DNA of 64,000 nt from Oceanobacillus piezotolerans (GCF_003665065.1 NZ_RCHR01000003.1:496001-560000), one strand, 5' to 3'. Shown: positions 26,309-35,730, numbered from the stretch's first letter. Numbers and translations: made by a program. Notes: a model not told the origin generated them from the sequence alone.

Positions 26309-27235
26309 GTGGATAACCTGAAACCAACTAGCATTCGTTTAGCTCATTTAAGTAGATGTCGCGGAATATCTAGAAGTACACTCCGAAATTTCCTCAAGTA
26401 TGATTCTACTTTATTAAATATTTATGCTATGTCTCCCGGAGAATTATCAAAGACATTTTCTATATCCCCTAATAAGGCATCATTATTTTATTCCGAGCTT
26501 CATAATGTAGATGTACGGAAAGAGTTTAAAGCTGACTTAGAAAGATGCAAAATCATCACTTTAGTTGACGAAGACTATCCTGCTGTGTTAAATACAATTA
26601 AAGATGCTCCGCTCGTACTTTATGCAATTGGTGATGTCTCGTTACTTGAACATTCACCCGCATTAAGTGTTATAGGAACTAGAAATCCATCGATAGAAGC
26701 ATGGATGAAAATTTCACACCTTGTCGAACCATTGTTAGAAAAGGATTGGTTAATAGTAAGTGGAATGGCTTTAGGAATTGATAGTTATGCCCACACTCTT
26801 GCACTGGAGAAGAAGGGAAAAACTATAGCTGTTCTAGGTAGCGGATTTTTACGGATTTATCCAGTGCAAAACAAAGCATTATTCCGCAAGATAGCAAAGG
26901 AAGGTTTAATTCTTTCGGAATATCCCCCAAACACTCCTCCTCAGAAGTATCACTTTCCTGAGAGAAATCGTATTATTAGTGGACTTAGTTTCGGAACATT
27001 GGTCATTGAAGCAAAGGAGAGAAGTGGTACGTTGATAACTGTTGACCAAGCTTTGGACCAGGGGAGAGAGGTATATGCAGTACCAGGCTCTCCATTTATG
27101 GATCAAACAAAGGGTTGTCATCGAATGATACAGGATGGAGCAAAGTTAGTAACAGATGCAACGGATATTCTTGATGACTGGGAATTAATTGGTAAGAACT
27201 TTGAAGCATTTAATAGTAGTAACAAGTTAAATTAG
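26309..27235 (+). CDS. dprA: DNA processing protein DprA (Smf)
   Basis: DprA loads RecA on incoming single-stranded DNA during transformation. The 308-aa protein has an N-terminal SAM-like region and the Rossmann-like DprA domain (about 105-290) with V-I-G-T-R-N-P, S-G-M-A-L-G-I-D, A-V-L-G-S-G and P-E-R-N-R-I-I-S-G-L-S. A GTG start at 26309 is the only reasonable one, with a weak binding site (ATAGGA) very close, suggesting low basal translation. In bacilli competence genes are ComK-controlled; I see no clear ComK box here. Confidence 0.93.
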   Translation: MDNLKPTSIRLAHLSRCRGISRSTLRNFLKYDSTLLNIYAMSPGELSKTFSISPNKASLFYSELHNVDVRKEFKADLERCKIITLVDEDYPAVLNTIKDAPLVLYAIGDVSLLEHSPALSVIGTRNPSIEAWMKISHLVEPLLEKDWLIVSGMALGIDSYAHTLALEKKGKTIAVLGSGFLRIYPVQNKALFRKIAKEGLILSEYPPNTPPQKYHFPERNRIISGLSFGTLVIEAKERSGTLITVDQALDQGREVYAVPGSPFMDQTKGCHRMIQDGAKLVTDATDILDDWELIGKNFEAFNSSNKLN

Positions 27236-27256
27236 TGACTTATATATATCGAATGA

Positions 27257-27285
27257 TTGACAAATGGAGGCAATCTATTTAGTAT
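27257..27285 (+). promoter_or_regulatory. sigma-A promoter of topA
   Basis: Consensus TTGACA (27257-27262), 17 nt, TAGTAT (27280-27285), 52 bp before topA. Confidence 0.66.
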
Positions 27286-27337
27286 TAGTGAAGATTTCTA
27301 AAATTAAAATTGTCAACCTCATTCTAGGAGGAGTAAC

Positions 27338-29413
27338 ATGAAGGATTATCTAGTAATCGTAGAATCGCCCGCAAAAGCGAAAACGATAGAACGTTATTTA
27401 GGAAAAAAATATGAAGTAAAAGCTTCGATGGGGCATATTAGAGATTTACCTAAAAGTCAAATGGGAGTAGACACAGAAAATAATTATAATCCAAAATATA
27501 TCACTATTAGAGGAAAAGGTGATGTGTTAAAAGAACTTAGGAAGTCTGCCAAAAAAGCAAAAAAAATATATCTAGCAGCCGACCCGGACCGCGAAGGAGA
27601 GGCAATTGCTTGGCATTTAGCACACATTCTGAATGTGGATGAAAACTCAGAATGCCGTGTGGTATTTAATGAAATTACAAAAGATGCAATAAAAGAATCG
27701 TTTAAACATCCCCGGCCGATTGATCTTGATCTCGTTGATGCACAACAAGCTCGCAGAATTTTGGATAGACTAGTTGGTTACAATATAAGTCCTTTATTAT
27801 GGAAGAAAGTGAAAAAAGGGTTAAGTGCTGGCCGTGTTCAATCTGTCGCAATGAAATTAATTATTGATCGGGAAAAAGAGATTAAAAACTTTAAACCTGA
27901 AGAGTATTGGTCGATTGATGCTCAATTCTTAAAAGAGGATACCCTGTTTGAGGGCGCCTTTTATGGAATAAATGGGAAAAAGGAAGAATTAAAGTCAGAG
28001 TCTGATGTAAATAAGATTATTAGTAAACTGGACAATACATTTACTATCGATAAAGTAAATAAAAGAGAAAGAAAAAGAAATCCTGCTCAACCTTTTATTA
28101 CGTCATCCCTTCAACAAGAAGCAGCTCGTAAGCTTAACTTCAGAGCTAGAAAAACAATGATGGTAGCACAGCAGCTATACGAGGGAATAGATTTGGGAAG
28201 AAGTGCTGGAGGAATTACAGGTCTCATTACTTACATGCGTACAGACTCCACTCGGATTTCAGATACTGCAAAGAATGAAGCTGCAGAATATATTGTTAAG
28301 AATTATGGACAGGAATATCTAGGTAATACAGAGAGTAAAAAGAAGAAAGAAGGAGTACAAGATGCGCATGAGGCAATACGTCCTACTTCAGTACTCAGAG
28401 ATCCCAAGTCATTAAAAGATATTTTATCAAGGGACCAGTTAAGACTATATAAATTAATCTGGGAACGCTTCTTATCGAGTCAAATGGCTCCTGCTGTAAT
28501 GGATACAATGACTGTACACTTATTAAGTAATGACATTGAATTTCGTGCAACCGGTTCAAAAATTAAGTTTAAAGGTTTTATGAAGGTATATATTGAAGGA
28601 AATGATGACAATAAGACAGTGGAGGATAAGCTTCTTCCAGAATTAACCGAAGGAATGAAGGTTACATCCAAAGAAATAACACCAAATCAGCACTTTACGC
28701 AGCCACCTCCACGATTTACGGAAGCAAGATTAGTAAGATCAATGGAGGAAATGGGGATTGGAAGACCATCCACATATGCACCAACACTAGATACAATACA
28801 ACGTCGTGGATATGTAACATTAGATAATAAGCGTTTTATCCCTACAGAGCTAGGTACCATCGTAAATGACTTGTTAGAGGAGTTCTTCCCTGAAATCATC
28901 GATGTAGATTTCACAGTTAAGATGGAGGATGATCTGGATTCAATAGAAGAGGGGAAAAACAACTGGGTATCTGTTATAGATGGATTTTATAAGGATTTCC
29001 ATAAGCGGCTGGAAAAGGCAGAACAAGAGATGGAAAAAATTGAAATTAAAGACGAACCAGCGGGAATTGATTGTGAGAATTGTGGTCATGAGATGGTTTA
29101 TAAGATGGGGAGATATGGTAAGTTTCTAGCTTGTTCGAACTTCCCTGAATGTAGAAATACGAAACCAATACTTAAAGAAATTGGTGTTAAATGCCCTAAA
29201 TGTAAAGAGGGAAACGTGGTCGAACGGAAATCCAAGAAAAGAAGAGTTTTCTATGGTTGCGACCAATTTCCAGAATGTGATTTTGTTTCTTGGGATAAAC
29301 CAATCGCAAGACCTTGCCCTAAATGCGAATCTCTGCTTGTAGAGAAAAAGAGTAAAAAGGGTTCGCAAGTACAGTGCACAAATTGTGAGTATCAAGAAGA
29401 GATTCAAAGTTAA
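27338..29413 (+). CDS. topA: DNA topoisomerase I
   Basis: Type IA topoisomerase relaxing negative supercoils. The 691-aa protein has an N-terminal TOPRIM domain ([12 protein letters not shown] at 6-17; D-P-D-R-E-G-E-A near 82), the active-site tyrosine Tyr299 in T-Y-M-R-T-D-S, and three C-terminal four-cysteine zinc fingers (roughly 580-606, 621-650, 661-685). Length matches B. subtilis TopA. AGGAGGAG precedes ATG 27338. A terminator follows. Confidence 0.97.
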   Translation: MKDYLVIVESPAKAKTIERYLGKKYEVKASMGHIRDLPKSQMGVDTENNYNPKYITIRGKGDVLKELRKSAKKAKKIYLAADPDREGEAIAWHLAHILNVDENSECRVVFNEITKDAIKESFKHPRPIDLDLVDAQQARRILDRLVGYNISPLLWKKVKKGLSAGRVQSVAMKLIIDREKEIKNFKPEEYWSIDAQFLKEDTLFEGAFYGINGKKEELKSESDVNKIISKLDNTFTIDKVNKRERKRNPAQPFITSSLQQEAARKLNFRARKTMMVAQQLYEGIDLGRSAGGITGLITYMRTDSTRISDTAKNEAAEYIVKNYGQEYLGNTESKKKKEGVQDAHEAIRPTSVLRDPKSLKDILSRDQLRLYKLIWERFLSSQMAPAVMDTMTVHLLSNDIEFRATGSKIKFKGFMKVYIEGNDDNKTVEDKLLPELTEGMKVTSKEITPNQHFTQPPPRFTEARLVRSMEEMGIGRPSTYAPTLDTIQRRGYVTLDNKRFIPTELGTIVNDLLEEFFPEIIDVDFTVKMEDDLDSIEEGKNNWVSVIDGFYKDFHKRLEKAEQEMEKIEIKDEPAGIDCENCGHEMVYKMGRYGKFLACSNFPECRNTKPILKEIGVKCPKCKEGNVVERKSKKRRVFYGCDQFPECDFVSWDKPIARPCPKCESLLVEKKSKKGSQVQCTNCEYQEEIQS

Positions 29414-29441
29414 CTGCTTATCATTAGATAAGCAGTTTCTT
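29412..29441 (+). terminator. terminator after topA
   Basis: AACTGCTTATC and GATAAGCAGTT are perfect 11-bp complements around ATTA, overlapping the last bases of the topA stop and followed by TCTT. Confidence 0.72.
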
Positions 29442-29558
29442 AACGAAAGAAAACTGAAAAAGGGGATTATTAACCACAAATAAGGGAAACAATAGAATGT
29501 ATGTATTTACATAATTTTCCCGTAATCCGCTCTTTATAGAATTGCTGAACAACATTAA

Positions 29559-29587
29559 TTGACTTCTGATTTTATTACGTCTATAAT
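29559..29587 (+). promoter_or_regulatory. sigma-A promoter P1 of xerC-hslVU-codY
   Basis: TTGACT (29559-29564), 17 nt, TATAAT (29582-29587): one mismatch from consensus. Start predicted near 29594, leaving a 5' leader of about 318 nt. Confidence 0.68.
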
Positions 29588-29636
29588 ATCGGATTGTTGA
29601 GATGTTATTTGTTTACCTGTTAAATTATCAAATAGC

Positions 29637-29664
29637 ATGACAAATCAAATTATTGTGGTATACT
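29637..29664 (+). promoter_or_regulatory. possible promoter P2 of xerC-hslVU-codY
   Basis: ATGACA (29637-29642), 16 nt ending in TGG (extended -10), TATACT (29659-29664). Confidence 0.5.
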
Positions 29665-29686
29665 CATAAGAGTGGGCATGATTCAG

Positions 29687-29701
29687 AATTTTATTAAATT
29701 T
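29687..29701 (+). promoter_or_regulatory. candidate CodY box
   Basis: AATTTTATTAAATTT matches the recalled CodY motif AATTTTCWGAAAATT at 12 of 15 positions and lies 16-30 nt downstream of the predicted P2 start. In AT-rich DNA such matches occur by chance. Confidence 0.3.
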
Positions 29702-29911
29702 CACTTAATTAATCCGGTTACTATTTTATCTGGCTAATCAAATATGAATCTTAACCTAAATAAGATGAGGAAAAAATGTACTTCTATAAGACTGCCTTGT
29801 TGACATATTCTGTAGGTATAAACAGTAACAAATTTGGTTATCCATGTAAATACACTGACAAAATAATATACCTGCTGTTATCTGAAGGCATACTTTATTG
29901 GGGGAATAATA

Positions 29912-30814
29912 TTGGACTTTAATAAGTTATGCAGAGAATTTGTAGAATACTTACAGATAGAGAAAAATGCTTCCCCTTACACGATTAAGTATTACCAAGA
30001 AGATCTCGATATTTTTTTTGCCTTTTTAAGTAGAGAAGGGGTTTCTGATTTGAATCAATTAGACCCAAAAATGATTAGGGTATTCTTAACAGAGCTCTAT
30101 GACAAACAGCTTAGCAGAAGGACCGTATCAAGGAAAATTTCCTCGATTCGCAGTTTTTATAAATTCTTAGAACGAGAAGCAATCGTACAGAGCAACCCAA
30201 TATCTCATGTGTCTATTCCTAAAACCGATAAGCCAATTCCCACCTTTCTATATATGGAAGAATTGGAGAAATTATTTGAAGTAAATGATATGACAGACCC
30301 CTTAGGTCAAAGGAATCAAGCGCTAATTGAGACCCTTTATGGAACTGGGATCCGGGTAAGTGAGTGCCAAGGTCTGCGATTAAGCGATATCGACTTTACA
30401 ATTGGCACGATGTTTATCCGTGGTAAAGGAAAGAAAGAGCGATATGTTCCATTTGGCAGATTTGCAGAGATCGCATTAGAAACCTACATAAATGAAGGTA
30501 GAATAGAACTATTAGAGAAGGCAAAAAGCAACACAGATCATGTATTCTTAAATGCTAGAGGGAAACCGCTGACCACACGAGGAATAAGAGTAGTATTGGA
30601 AAAAATGGTAGAAAAGGCTGCTGTTACTGTACATGTACATCCGCATAAATTAAGACATACCTTTGCCACCCATATGTTAAATGAGGGTGCTGATTTACGA
30701 ACAGTACAGGAGCTATTGGGTCACGAGAATCTTTCTTCCACACAGATTTATACACATGTAACAAAGGACTACATGCGTAAAGTCTACATGAATAGTCACC
30801 CAAGGGCAAAGTGA
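29912..30814 (+). CDS. xerC: tyrosine recombinase XerC (CodV)
   Basis: With XerD it resolves chromosome dimers at dif. The 300-aa protein has an N-terminal SAM-like DNA-binding domain and a catalytic domain with Arg148, Lys172, His245, Arg248, His271 and nucleophile Tyr280 (Q-I-Y-T-H-V). Length is typical. The start is TTG at 29912 after TGGGGGAATAATA; no closer ATG fits. It leads the hslV-hslU-codY cluster, as in B. subtilis. Confidence 0.96.
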   Translation: MDFNKLCREFVEYLQIEKNASPYTIKYYQEDLDIFFAFLSREGVSDLNQLDPKMIRVFLTELYDKQLSRRTVSRKISSIRSFYKFLEREAIVQSNPISHVSIPKTDKPIPTFLYMEELEKLFEVNDMTDPLGQRNQALIETLYGTGIRVSECQGLRLSDIDFTIGTMFIRGKGKKERYVPFGRFAEIALETYINEGRIELLEKAKSNTDHVFLNARGKPLTTRGIRVVLEKMVEKAAVTVHVHPHKLRHTFATHMLNEGADLRTVQELLGHENLSSTQIYTHVTKDYMRKVYMNSHPRAK

Positions 30815-30845
30815 AAAAAGTATTTAGAGAGTAGGGGTGAATACG

Positions 30846-31391
30846 TTGACGATGGAGATGCATGCAACAACTATATTCGCCATTCAACATAAGGGCGCAT
30901 GCGCTATGAGTGGAGATGGCCAGGTTACATTAGGGAATGCTGTAGTAATGAAGCACAAAGCCAAAAAGGTTAGACGATTATTCAATGGTCAGGTCCTTGC
31001 TGGCTTTGCAGGCTCCGTTGCAGATGCTTTTACCTTGTTTGAGAAATTCGAAGGCAAATTACAATCATTTAACGGAAATTTAACCCGGGCTGCTGTCGAA
31101 CTAGCGATGGAATGGCGCAGTGATAAAGTGCTGCGTAAATTAGAAGCAATGCTAATCGTTATGAATAAAGAGCAAATGTATCTTGTGTCGGGTACTGGTG
31201 AAGTAATAGAACCTGATGATGGCATTTTAGCAATTGGTTCTGGCGGGAATTATGCACTTAGTGCAGGAAGAGCTTTAGTTAGACATTCTAGCGATTTATC
31301 TGCAAAGGAAATTGCTCAAGCAGCATTAGAAATTGCTGGTGAGATTTGCGTGTACACAAACGATCAGATTACGCTTGAAGTTTTAGAATAA
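30846..31391 (+). CDS. hslV: ATP-dependent protease peptidase subunit HslV (ClpQ)
   Basis: Proteolytic core of the HslVU (ClpYQ) two-ring protease. Four in-frame starts exist (GTG 30837, TTG 30846, ATG 30852, ATG 30858). I choose TTG 30846: AGGGGTGA stands 5 nt upstream, the product is then 181 aa like B. subtilis ClpQ, and it begins M-T, so after Met removal a Thr becomes the N-terminal nucleophile as the protease mechanism needs. GTG 30837 lies inside the binding site and would give Asn. Conserved [16 protein letters not shown] and G-S-G-G-N-Y-A follow. Confidence 0.95.
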   Translation: MTMEMHATTIFAIQHKGACAMSGDGQVTLGNAVVMKHKAKKVRRLFNGQVLAGFAGSVADAFTLFEKFEGKLQSFNGNLTRAAVELAMEWRSDKVLRKLEAMLIVMNKEQMYLVSGTGEVIEPDDGILAIGSGGNYALSAGRALVRHSSDLSAKEIAQAALEIAGEICVYTNDQITLEVLE

Positions 31392-31411
31392 AAAGGAGGT
31401 CTAACAAAAGC

Positions 31412-32800
31412 ATGGCATTTAATTATTCGCCAAGACAAATTGTTGACCAATTGGATAAATATATAATAGGGCAGAGAAATGCTAAGAAATCGGTAGCAGT
31501 TGCTTTAAGAAACCGATATAGAAGAATGCAGTTAACTGGTTCCATTAAAGATGAAATTATCCCTAAAAATATTTTAATGATTGGTCCAACAGGGGTAGGG
31601 AAGACTGAAATTGCTAGAAGGTTAGCAAAGCTTGCAGGCGCTCCATTTATTAAAGTAGAAGCAACTAAATTTACCGAAGTAGGCTATGTTGGCCGTGATG
31701 TGGAATCCATGGTTCGTGATTTAGTAGAGATGGCAGTACGAATGGTTAAGGAAGAGAAAACAAATGAAGTAAAAGAACAAGCAGAAGTGGAAGCAAATAA
31801 ACAACTTGTTAAACTACTAATCCCTCAGACCAAAAAGCAAACAAACATGAAAAATCCGTTAGAGTTATTATTCTCGAATCAATCATCTGAAGCAGAAACC
31901 TTTGATGATAAAGATGAAGAGTTAAGGAGTAAACGTCAACAAGTAGAGCAGAAATTGGCTTTGGGCGAATTAGAGGACCATATGGTATCGGTGGAGATTG
32001 AAGAGGTACCGCCTTCCATGTTTGATATGCTGCAAGGTTCGGGTATGGAACATATGGGGATGAATATGCAGGACGTATTTGGTCAATTTATGCCTACAAA
32101 GAAGAAAAAGCGTAAACTTCCTGTTGCAGAGGCAAGGAAGGTGCTGACTCAACAAGAAGCACAAAAACTAGTGGATATGGAAGAAGTTGGTCAGGAAGCT
32201 ATCCAGCTAGCTGAACAATCCGGTATCCTCTTTATAGATGAAATTGATAAAGTTGCTGGGAAAGATAATAACGCAGCAAATGTATCAAGAGAAGGTGTGC
32301 AGCGAGATATTCTTCCGATTGTAGAGGGATCGACTGTAGTAACTAAATATGGGTCTGTAAAAACGGATCATATGCTATTCATAGCAGCAGGAGCATTTCA
32401 TATGGCGAAACCCTCTGATTTAATACCTGAACTGCAAGGAAGATTTCCGATACGAGTAGAACTAGAAAAGCTATCGGTAGAAGATTTTAAACAAATATTA
32501 ACGGAGCCTTCTAATGCATTAATTAAACAATACCAAGCTTTATTGGAAACAGAAGGTATAAATGTTGTATTTACTGACGAAGCTATAGTTAGACTGGCAG
32601 AGATAGCATATCAAGTTAATCAGGAAACAGACAACATAGGAGCACGCAGGCTTCATACTATCTTAGAAAAACTGTTGGAAGATCTATCATTCGAAGCGCC
32701 AGACATAACGATGGAAGAGATAAAAATAACTCCGGGTTATGTTGACGAAAAATTGAAATCTATTGCTCAAAATAGAGATTTAAGTCAATTTATACTATAA
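31412..32800 (+). CDS. hslU: ATP-dependent protease ATPase subunit HslU (ClpY)
   Basis: Unfoldase that feeds HslV. The 462-aa AAA+ protein has Walker A G-P-T-G-V-G-K-T at 58-65, the pore-loop G-Y-V-G-R-D near 90, an I domain (about 110-240) with a charged, Met-rich stretch, Walker [10 protein letters not shown], the second region with G-A-R-R-L-H-T-I, and C-terminal S-Q-F-I-L. AAGGAGG precedes ATG 31412. hslV ends 20 nt upstream. Confidence 0.97.
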   Translation: MAFNYSPRQIVDQLDKYIIGQRNAKKSVAVALRNRYRRMQLTGSIKDEIIPKNILMIGPTGVGKTEIARRLAKLAGAPFIKVEATKFTEVGYVGRDVESMVRDLVEMAVRMVKEEKTNEVKEQAEVEANKQLVKLLIPQTKKQTNMKNPLELLFSNQSSEAETFDDKDEELRSKRQQVEQKLALGELEDHMVSVEIEEVPPSMFDMLQGSGMEHMGMNMQDVFGQFMPTKKKKRKLPVAEARKVLTQQEAQKLVDMEEVGQEAIQLAEQSGILFIDEIDKVAGKDNNAANVSREGVQRDILPIVEGSTVVTKYGSVKTDHMLFIAAGAFHMAKPSDLIPELQGRFPIRVELEKLSVEDFKQILTEPSNALIKQYQALLETEGINVVFTDEAIVRLAEIAYQVNQETDNIGARRLHTILEKLLEDLSFEAPDITMEEIKITPGYVDEKLKSIAQNRDLSQFIL

Positions 32801-32827
32801 TTTTAAAGGATTGAATGGAGGATTATA

Positions 32828-33607
32828 ATGGAACTATTAGACAGAGCAAGAAAAATTAATGCAATGCTACAAAAAGCTACAGGGAAATCGGTGAATTTCA
32901 ACGATATGTCTGCTTCCCTAAGAGACGTAATTACTGGGAATGTATACATTCTAAGCAGAAGAGGTAAATTACTAGGATTTGCGGTTAATCAAGAAATTCA
33001 AAATGAAAGAATGAAGAAAATGCTAGAAGAAAGACAATTTCCTCAGGAATACACAGAGGGATTATTCAGCATTCATGAAACCACTGCTAACTTAGATATA
33101 GATAGCCCTTATTCTGTATTCCCCGTCGAGAACAAAGATTTATTTAAGAATGGATTGACTACAATTGTCCCAATTATTGGTGGCGGAGATAGATTAGGAA
33201 CTTTAATCATTGGTAGAGTTGATGAGAGCTTCAATGATGATGATTTATTGCTAGCAGAATACGGTGCAACTGTAGTAGGTATGGAAATTCTGCATGAGAA
33301 AACAGAAGAAATTGAAATGGAAGCAAGAAGTAAAGCTGTTGTGCAAATGGCTATCAGTTCACTTTCTTACAGTGAGTTAGAGGCGATTGATCATATTTTT
33401 GAAGAATTAAATGGTAATGAAGGACTGCTAGTTGCAAGTAAAATTGCAGATCGCGTAGGTATCACTCGTTCAGTTATTGTTAATGCACTTAGAAAGCTGG
33501 AAAGTGCTGGTGTTATTGAATCCCGCTCACTCGGTATGAAGGGTACGTATATTAAAGTACTGAATGATAAGTTCTTAGTCGAACTTGAAAAGCTTCGTTC
33601 TAGATAA
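32828..33607 (+). CDS. codY: GTP-sensing pleiotropic transcriptional regulator CodY
   Basis: CodY represses or activates genes in response to GTP and branched-chain amino acids. The 259-aa protein has an N-terminal GAF domain (about 1-155), a linker helix, and a C-terminal winged helix-turn-helix ([18 protein letters not shown] at about 203-220). Length is exactly that of B. subtilis CodY. GGAGG precedes ATG 32828. It is last in the xerC-hslV-hslU-codY cluster and has a strong terminator. Confidence 0.97.
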   Translation: MELLDRARKINAMLQKATGKSVNFNDMSASLRDVITGNVYILSRRGKLLGFAVNQEIQNERMKKMLEERQFPQEYTEGLFSIHETTANLDIDSPYSVFPVENKDLFKNGLTTIVPIIGGGDRLGTLIIGRVDESFNDDDLLLAEYGATVVGMEILHEKTEEIEMEARSKAVVQMAISSLSYSELEAIDHIFEELNGNEGLLVASKIADRVGITRSVIVNALRKLESAGVIESRSLGMKGTYIKVLNDKFLVELEKLRSR

Positions 33608-33628
33608 GAAGAAGTTACAGTTAGTCAT

Positions 33629-33671
33629 AAAGGTGTCTCAAAAGTATTACTTTTGGGGACACCTTTTTTTA
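33629..33671 (+). terminator. terminator after codY
   Basis: AAAGGTGTCTCAAAAG pairs with CTTTTGGGGACACCTTT around a 5-nt loop and runs into seven T residues. Confidence 0.87.
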
Positions 33672-33748
33672 TGTCTTATTTTAGATAAAGTCCGAACCTA
33701 TAGAATTTATTATAATAGTGCATAACCCCGGAAACACAATTTAAATAT

Positions 33749-33930
33749 GCGCGGGTGATTTCCGCTTTGGGCAGTACGCTTTACGCGGGCAACGTCTCAG
33801 CCTTGGGCCAACAGGACGTTGGTCACAAAGGCGTTGCCCCGAGATGGGGCGACCTTAGTCTTTGAACCTTCTACACTTCCTGAAGGTCTTTGGCTGTTGC
33901 TTTTCCCGCAGGAGTCAACTGCCCTCCGCT
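33749..33930 (+). repeat. GC-rich dispersed repeat, copy C
   Basis: About 182 bp with blocks shared with copies A, B and D (TACGCTTTACGCGGGCAACG, CTCAGCCT, CTTTTCCCGCAGGAGTC, CCTCCGCTA) but longer and diverged, containing an inner inverted pair CAACGTCTCAGCCTTGG / GGGGCGACC-type segments. A different subfamily of the same repeat. Confidence 0.65.
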
Positions 33931-33998
33931 ACAATCACATCATCTTTAGTAAGGTAGTGTTTCGTCTATACATTGTTTAAAGATTAATATAGCACAAC

Positions 33999-34120
33999 TT
34001 AGCGGAGGAAATACACGGAGACTCCTGCGGAATGAAAAGCCCAGGTGAGACCCCGCAGTGCGTTAGCACGAGGAGGCTCAGCAGCGCCAGCGGAAAGCGT
34101 AGTGTATTTCCGTAGCGGTA
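33999..34120 (-). repeat. GC-rich dispersed repeat, copy D
   Basis: 122 bp, inverted relative to copy A (19041-19162) and about 85% identical by eye: shared CTCCTCG, GCGGGGTCTCA, GCAGGAGTCTCCGTGTATTT and CCTCCGCTAA on the minus strand. Lies 68 bp from copy C in opposite orientation. Confidence 0.8.
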
Positions 34121-34334
34121 TTTCCCACAATTCTGAATTAGGTTACTGCGTAGTTTACATCAATTGTAAAGGCTCAAAAAGTAACCACTATGCAGCATTT
34201 AACTTTTAGCCATTATGAAGTGGAAGTAAGTAAGTTTTCTTGCCTATACAAATTTTTCTTCCAGTTGTAAGTTTTTTCCAACTTCTTTTTAGGAAAATAG
34301 TATTATTTCTATCGTATTAAAATTTACGATAATT

Positions 34335-34367
34335 TGACACATTTTGTCATAAAAAAGATGGTATGAT
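34335..34367 (+). promoter_or_regulatory. putative fla/che operon promoter with dyad
   Basis: TGGTATGAT (34359-34367) is an extended -10. Upstream is the dyad TGACA-N5-TGTCA (34335-34349) overlapping where the -35 would fall, which could bind a regulator. About 200 bp before flgB. Confidence 0.42.
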
Positions 34368-34446
34368 AGTAATTGGTAGATTTTACATTACGCTAATGTT
34401 ACAATGCAGGTCTAAATACCTAGAATAAAATATCTATTTTTGTAGT

Positions 34447-34461
34447 AAAAGATGGTAAAAT
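34447..34461 (+). promoter_or_regulatory. second possible fla/che promoter (extended -10)
   Basis: AAAAGATGGTAAAAT repeats the sequence context of the -10 at 34353-34367 (AAAAGATGGTATGAT), 94 bp downstream; both contain TGG directly before the -10 hexamer. Confidence 0.35.
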
Positions 34462-34565
34462 GTCGAATTAAGATAGACTTTGGAAATATATTCTTTTACA
34501 ATTAGCTATGGATGTAACAGCGTTGAAATAATGTAATCTGTCAGCAATAAACAGGAGGTCATAAA

Positions 34566-34955
34566 TTGGATTTATTTGGTAATACAATTGGAACATTAGA
34601 AAAATCACTTGACTACGCATCTGCAAAGAATCGGGCAATAGCGAATAATATTTCGAATGCAGACACTCCAAATTATAAAGCCAAAGAGGTTGTGTTTAAG
34701 GACGTTCTACAACACTCAATGGAGAACTTGGAAATGAAAAGAACTCATGATAAACACCTTTCGTATGCACATAATGATTCCTCATTCCAAACAATTACGA
34801 AAAATAACACTACATATAACCACAATGGTAACAATGTGGAAATTGATAAAGAAATGACGGAATTAGCTAAGAACCAAATTTATTATAACAGTTTAATAGA
34901 TAGAATAAATGGTAAATTCGGCAGTCTTCAGAAGGTAATAAGAGGAGGGAACTAA
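34566..34955 (+). CDS. flgB: flagellar basal-body rod protein FlgB
   Basis: Proximal rod subunit and first gene of the fla/che block. The 129-aa protein has the rod-family N-terminal motif A-I-A-N-N-I-S-N-A-D-T-P-N-Y-K-A (about 25-40) and the C-terminal heptad helix. TTG start at 34566 follows AGGAGGTCATAAA; no ATG fits. flgC begins 2 nt after its stop. Confidence 0.95.
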   Translation: MDLFGNTIGTLEKSLDYASAKNRAIANNISNADTPNYKAKEVVFKDVLQHSMENLEMKRTHDKHLSYAHNDSSFQTITKNNTTYNHNGNNVEIDKEMTELAKNQIYYNSLIDRINGKFGSLQKVIRGGN

Positions 34956-34957
34956 GA

Positions 34958-35407
34958 TTGTCCATTTTTAATGCAATCAACACGAGTGCAAGTGCGCTAA
35001 CCACACAACGACTTAGGATGGATGTCGTTTCATCTAATATAGCCAACGCGCAGACCACTAGAGCAACAGTAAATGAAAATGGCGAATTTGAACCATATCG
35101 CAGAAAAATGGTTGTATTAGAAGAACAGGGAAGGCGGTTCGATTCGTTTTTACAACAGGCTCAAGGAAATGGAAAAAGTACCGGTGTTACTGTATCTCAA
35201 ATAGTAGAAGATGATGAGCCCTTTAAAATTGTTTATAATCCAAACCATCCGGATGCCAATGAGGAAGGTTATGTAGAAATGCCTAATGTAGATCCACTTC
35301 AGGAGATGGTTGACTTGATGAGTGCGACCAGATCATATGAAGCGAATATTACAACATTAAATGCATCGAAAAGTATGTTAATGAAGGCACTTGAAATTGG
35401 AAAATAA
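34958..35407 (+). CDS. flgC: flagellar basal-body rod protein FlgC
   Basis: Rod subunit, 149 aa, with the N-terminal S-A-L-T-T-Q-R-L-R-M-D-V-V-S-S-N-I-A-N-A motif and C-terminal rod helix ending in K-S-M-L-M-K-A-L-E. TTG start at 34958 follows AGAGGAGGG. Typical order flgB-flgC-fliE. Confidence 0.95.
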   Translation: MSIFNAINTSASALTTQRLRMDVVSSNIANAQTTRATVNENGEFEPYRRKMVVLEEQGRRFDSFLQQAQGNGKSTGVTVSQIVEDDEPFKIVYNPNHPDANEEGYVEMPNVDPLQEMVDLMSATRSYEANITTLNASKSMLMKALEIGK

Positions 35408-35427
35408 CTGGTTAGGAGGTTCACAGT

Positions 35428-35730
35428 ATGATTACGATTAATAATCTTTCACAAATAGCCGAAACTGGCATAACAAGAGTCGATAATCAACTAACTCCGG
35501 GGAAAGCGCACGCTAACTTTGCAAATGTTTTAAAAGGTGCCCTCGATGATTTAAATCATATTCAAATGGAATCAGACGATAAAACGAAAAAACTAGCAGC
35601 TGGTGAAATAGATGATTTACATGATGTTATGATTACTGCACAAAAAGCCAGTATTGCTTTAGAGACAACTGTGCAAATACAGAAGAAAGTAATTGATGCA
35701 TATAACGAAATAATGCGAATGCAGGTGTAA
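35428..35730 (+). CDS. fliE: flagellar hook-basal body complex protein FliE
   Basis: Adaptor between MS ring and rod, 100 aa. It has F-A-N-V-L-K-G-A-L-D-D-L-N and the C-terminal A-Q-K-A-S-I-A-L-E-T-T-V-Q-I-Q-K-K-V-I-D-A-Y-N-E-I-M pattern typical of FliE. TTAGGAGG precedes ATG 35428. Confidence 0.95.
   Translation: MITINNLSQIAETGITRVDNQLTPGKAHANFANVLKGALDDLNHIQMESDDKTKKLAAGEIDDLHDVMITAQKASIALETTVQIQKKVIDAYNEIMRMQV

Larger units (their letters stand above)
29442..29911. other. non-coding region between topA and xerC
   Basis: About 470 bp, AT-rich, with no open frame worth calling on either strand. B. subtilis has trmFO (gid) here. The region holds two good promoter-like sequences (29559-29587 and 29637-29664), a possible CodY box (29687-29701), and a leader of roughly 240-320 nt before xerC. 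No trmFO remnant is recognisable by eye. Confidence 0.75.
33672..34565. other. repeat-bearing intergenic region between codY and the fla/che operon
   Basis: About 890 bp without a gene. The left half holds GC-rich repeats C (33749-33930) and D (33999-34120); the right half is AT-rich and holds the likely fla/che promoters (34335-34367 and 34447-34461). Confidence 0.75.

Noticed and set aside
33672-34565. CRISPR array or insertion sequence between codY and flgB
   Set aside because: Repeats are long, few, diverged and inverted, with no spacers of constant length and no transposase.
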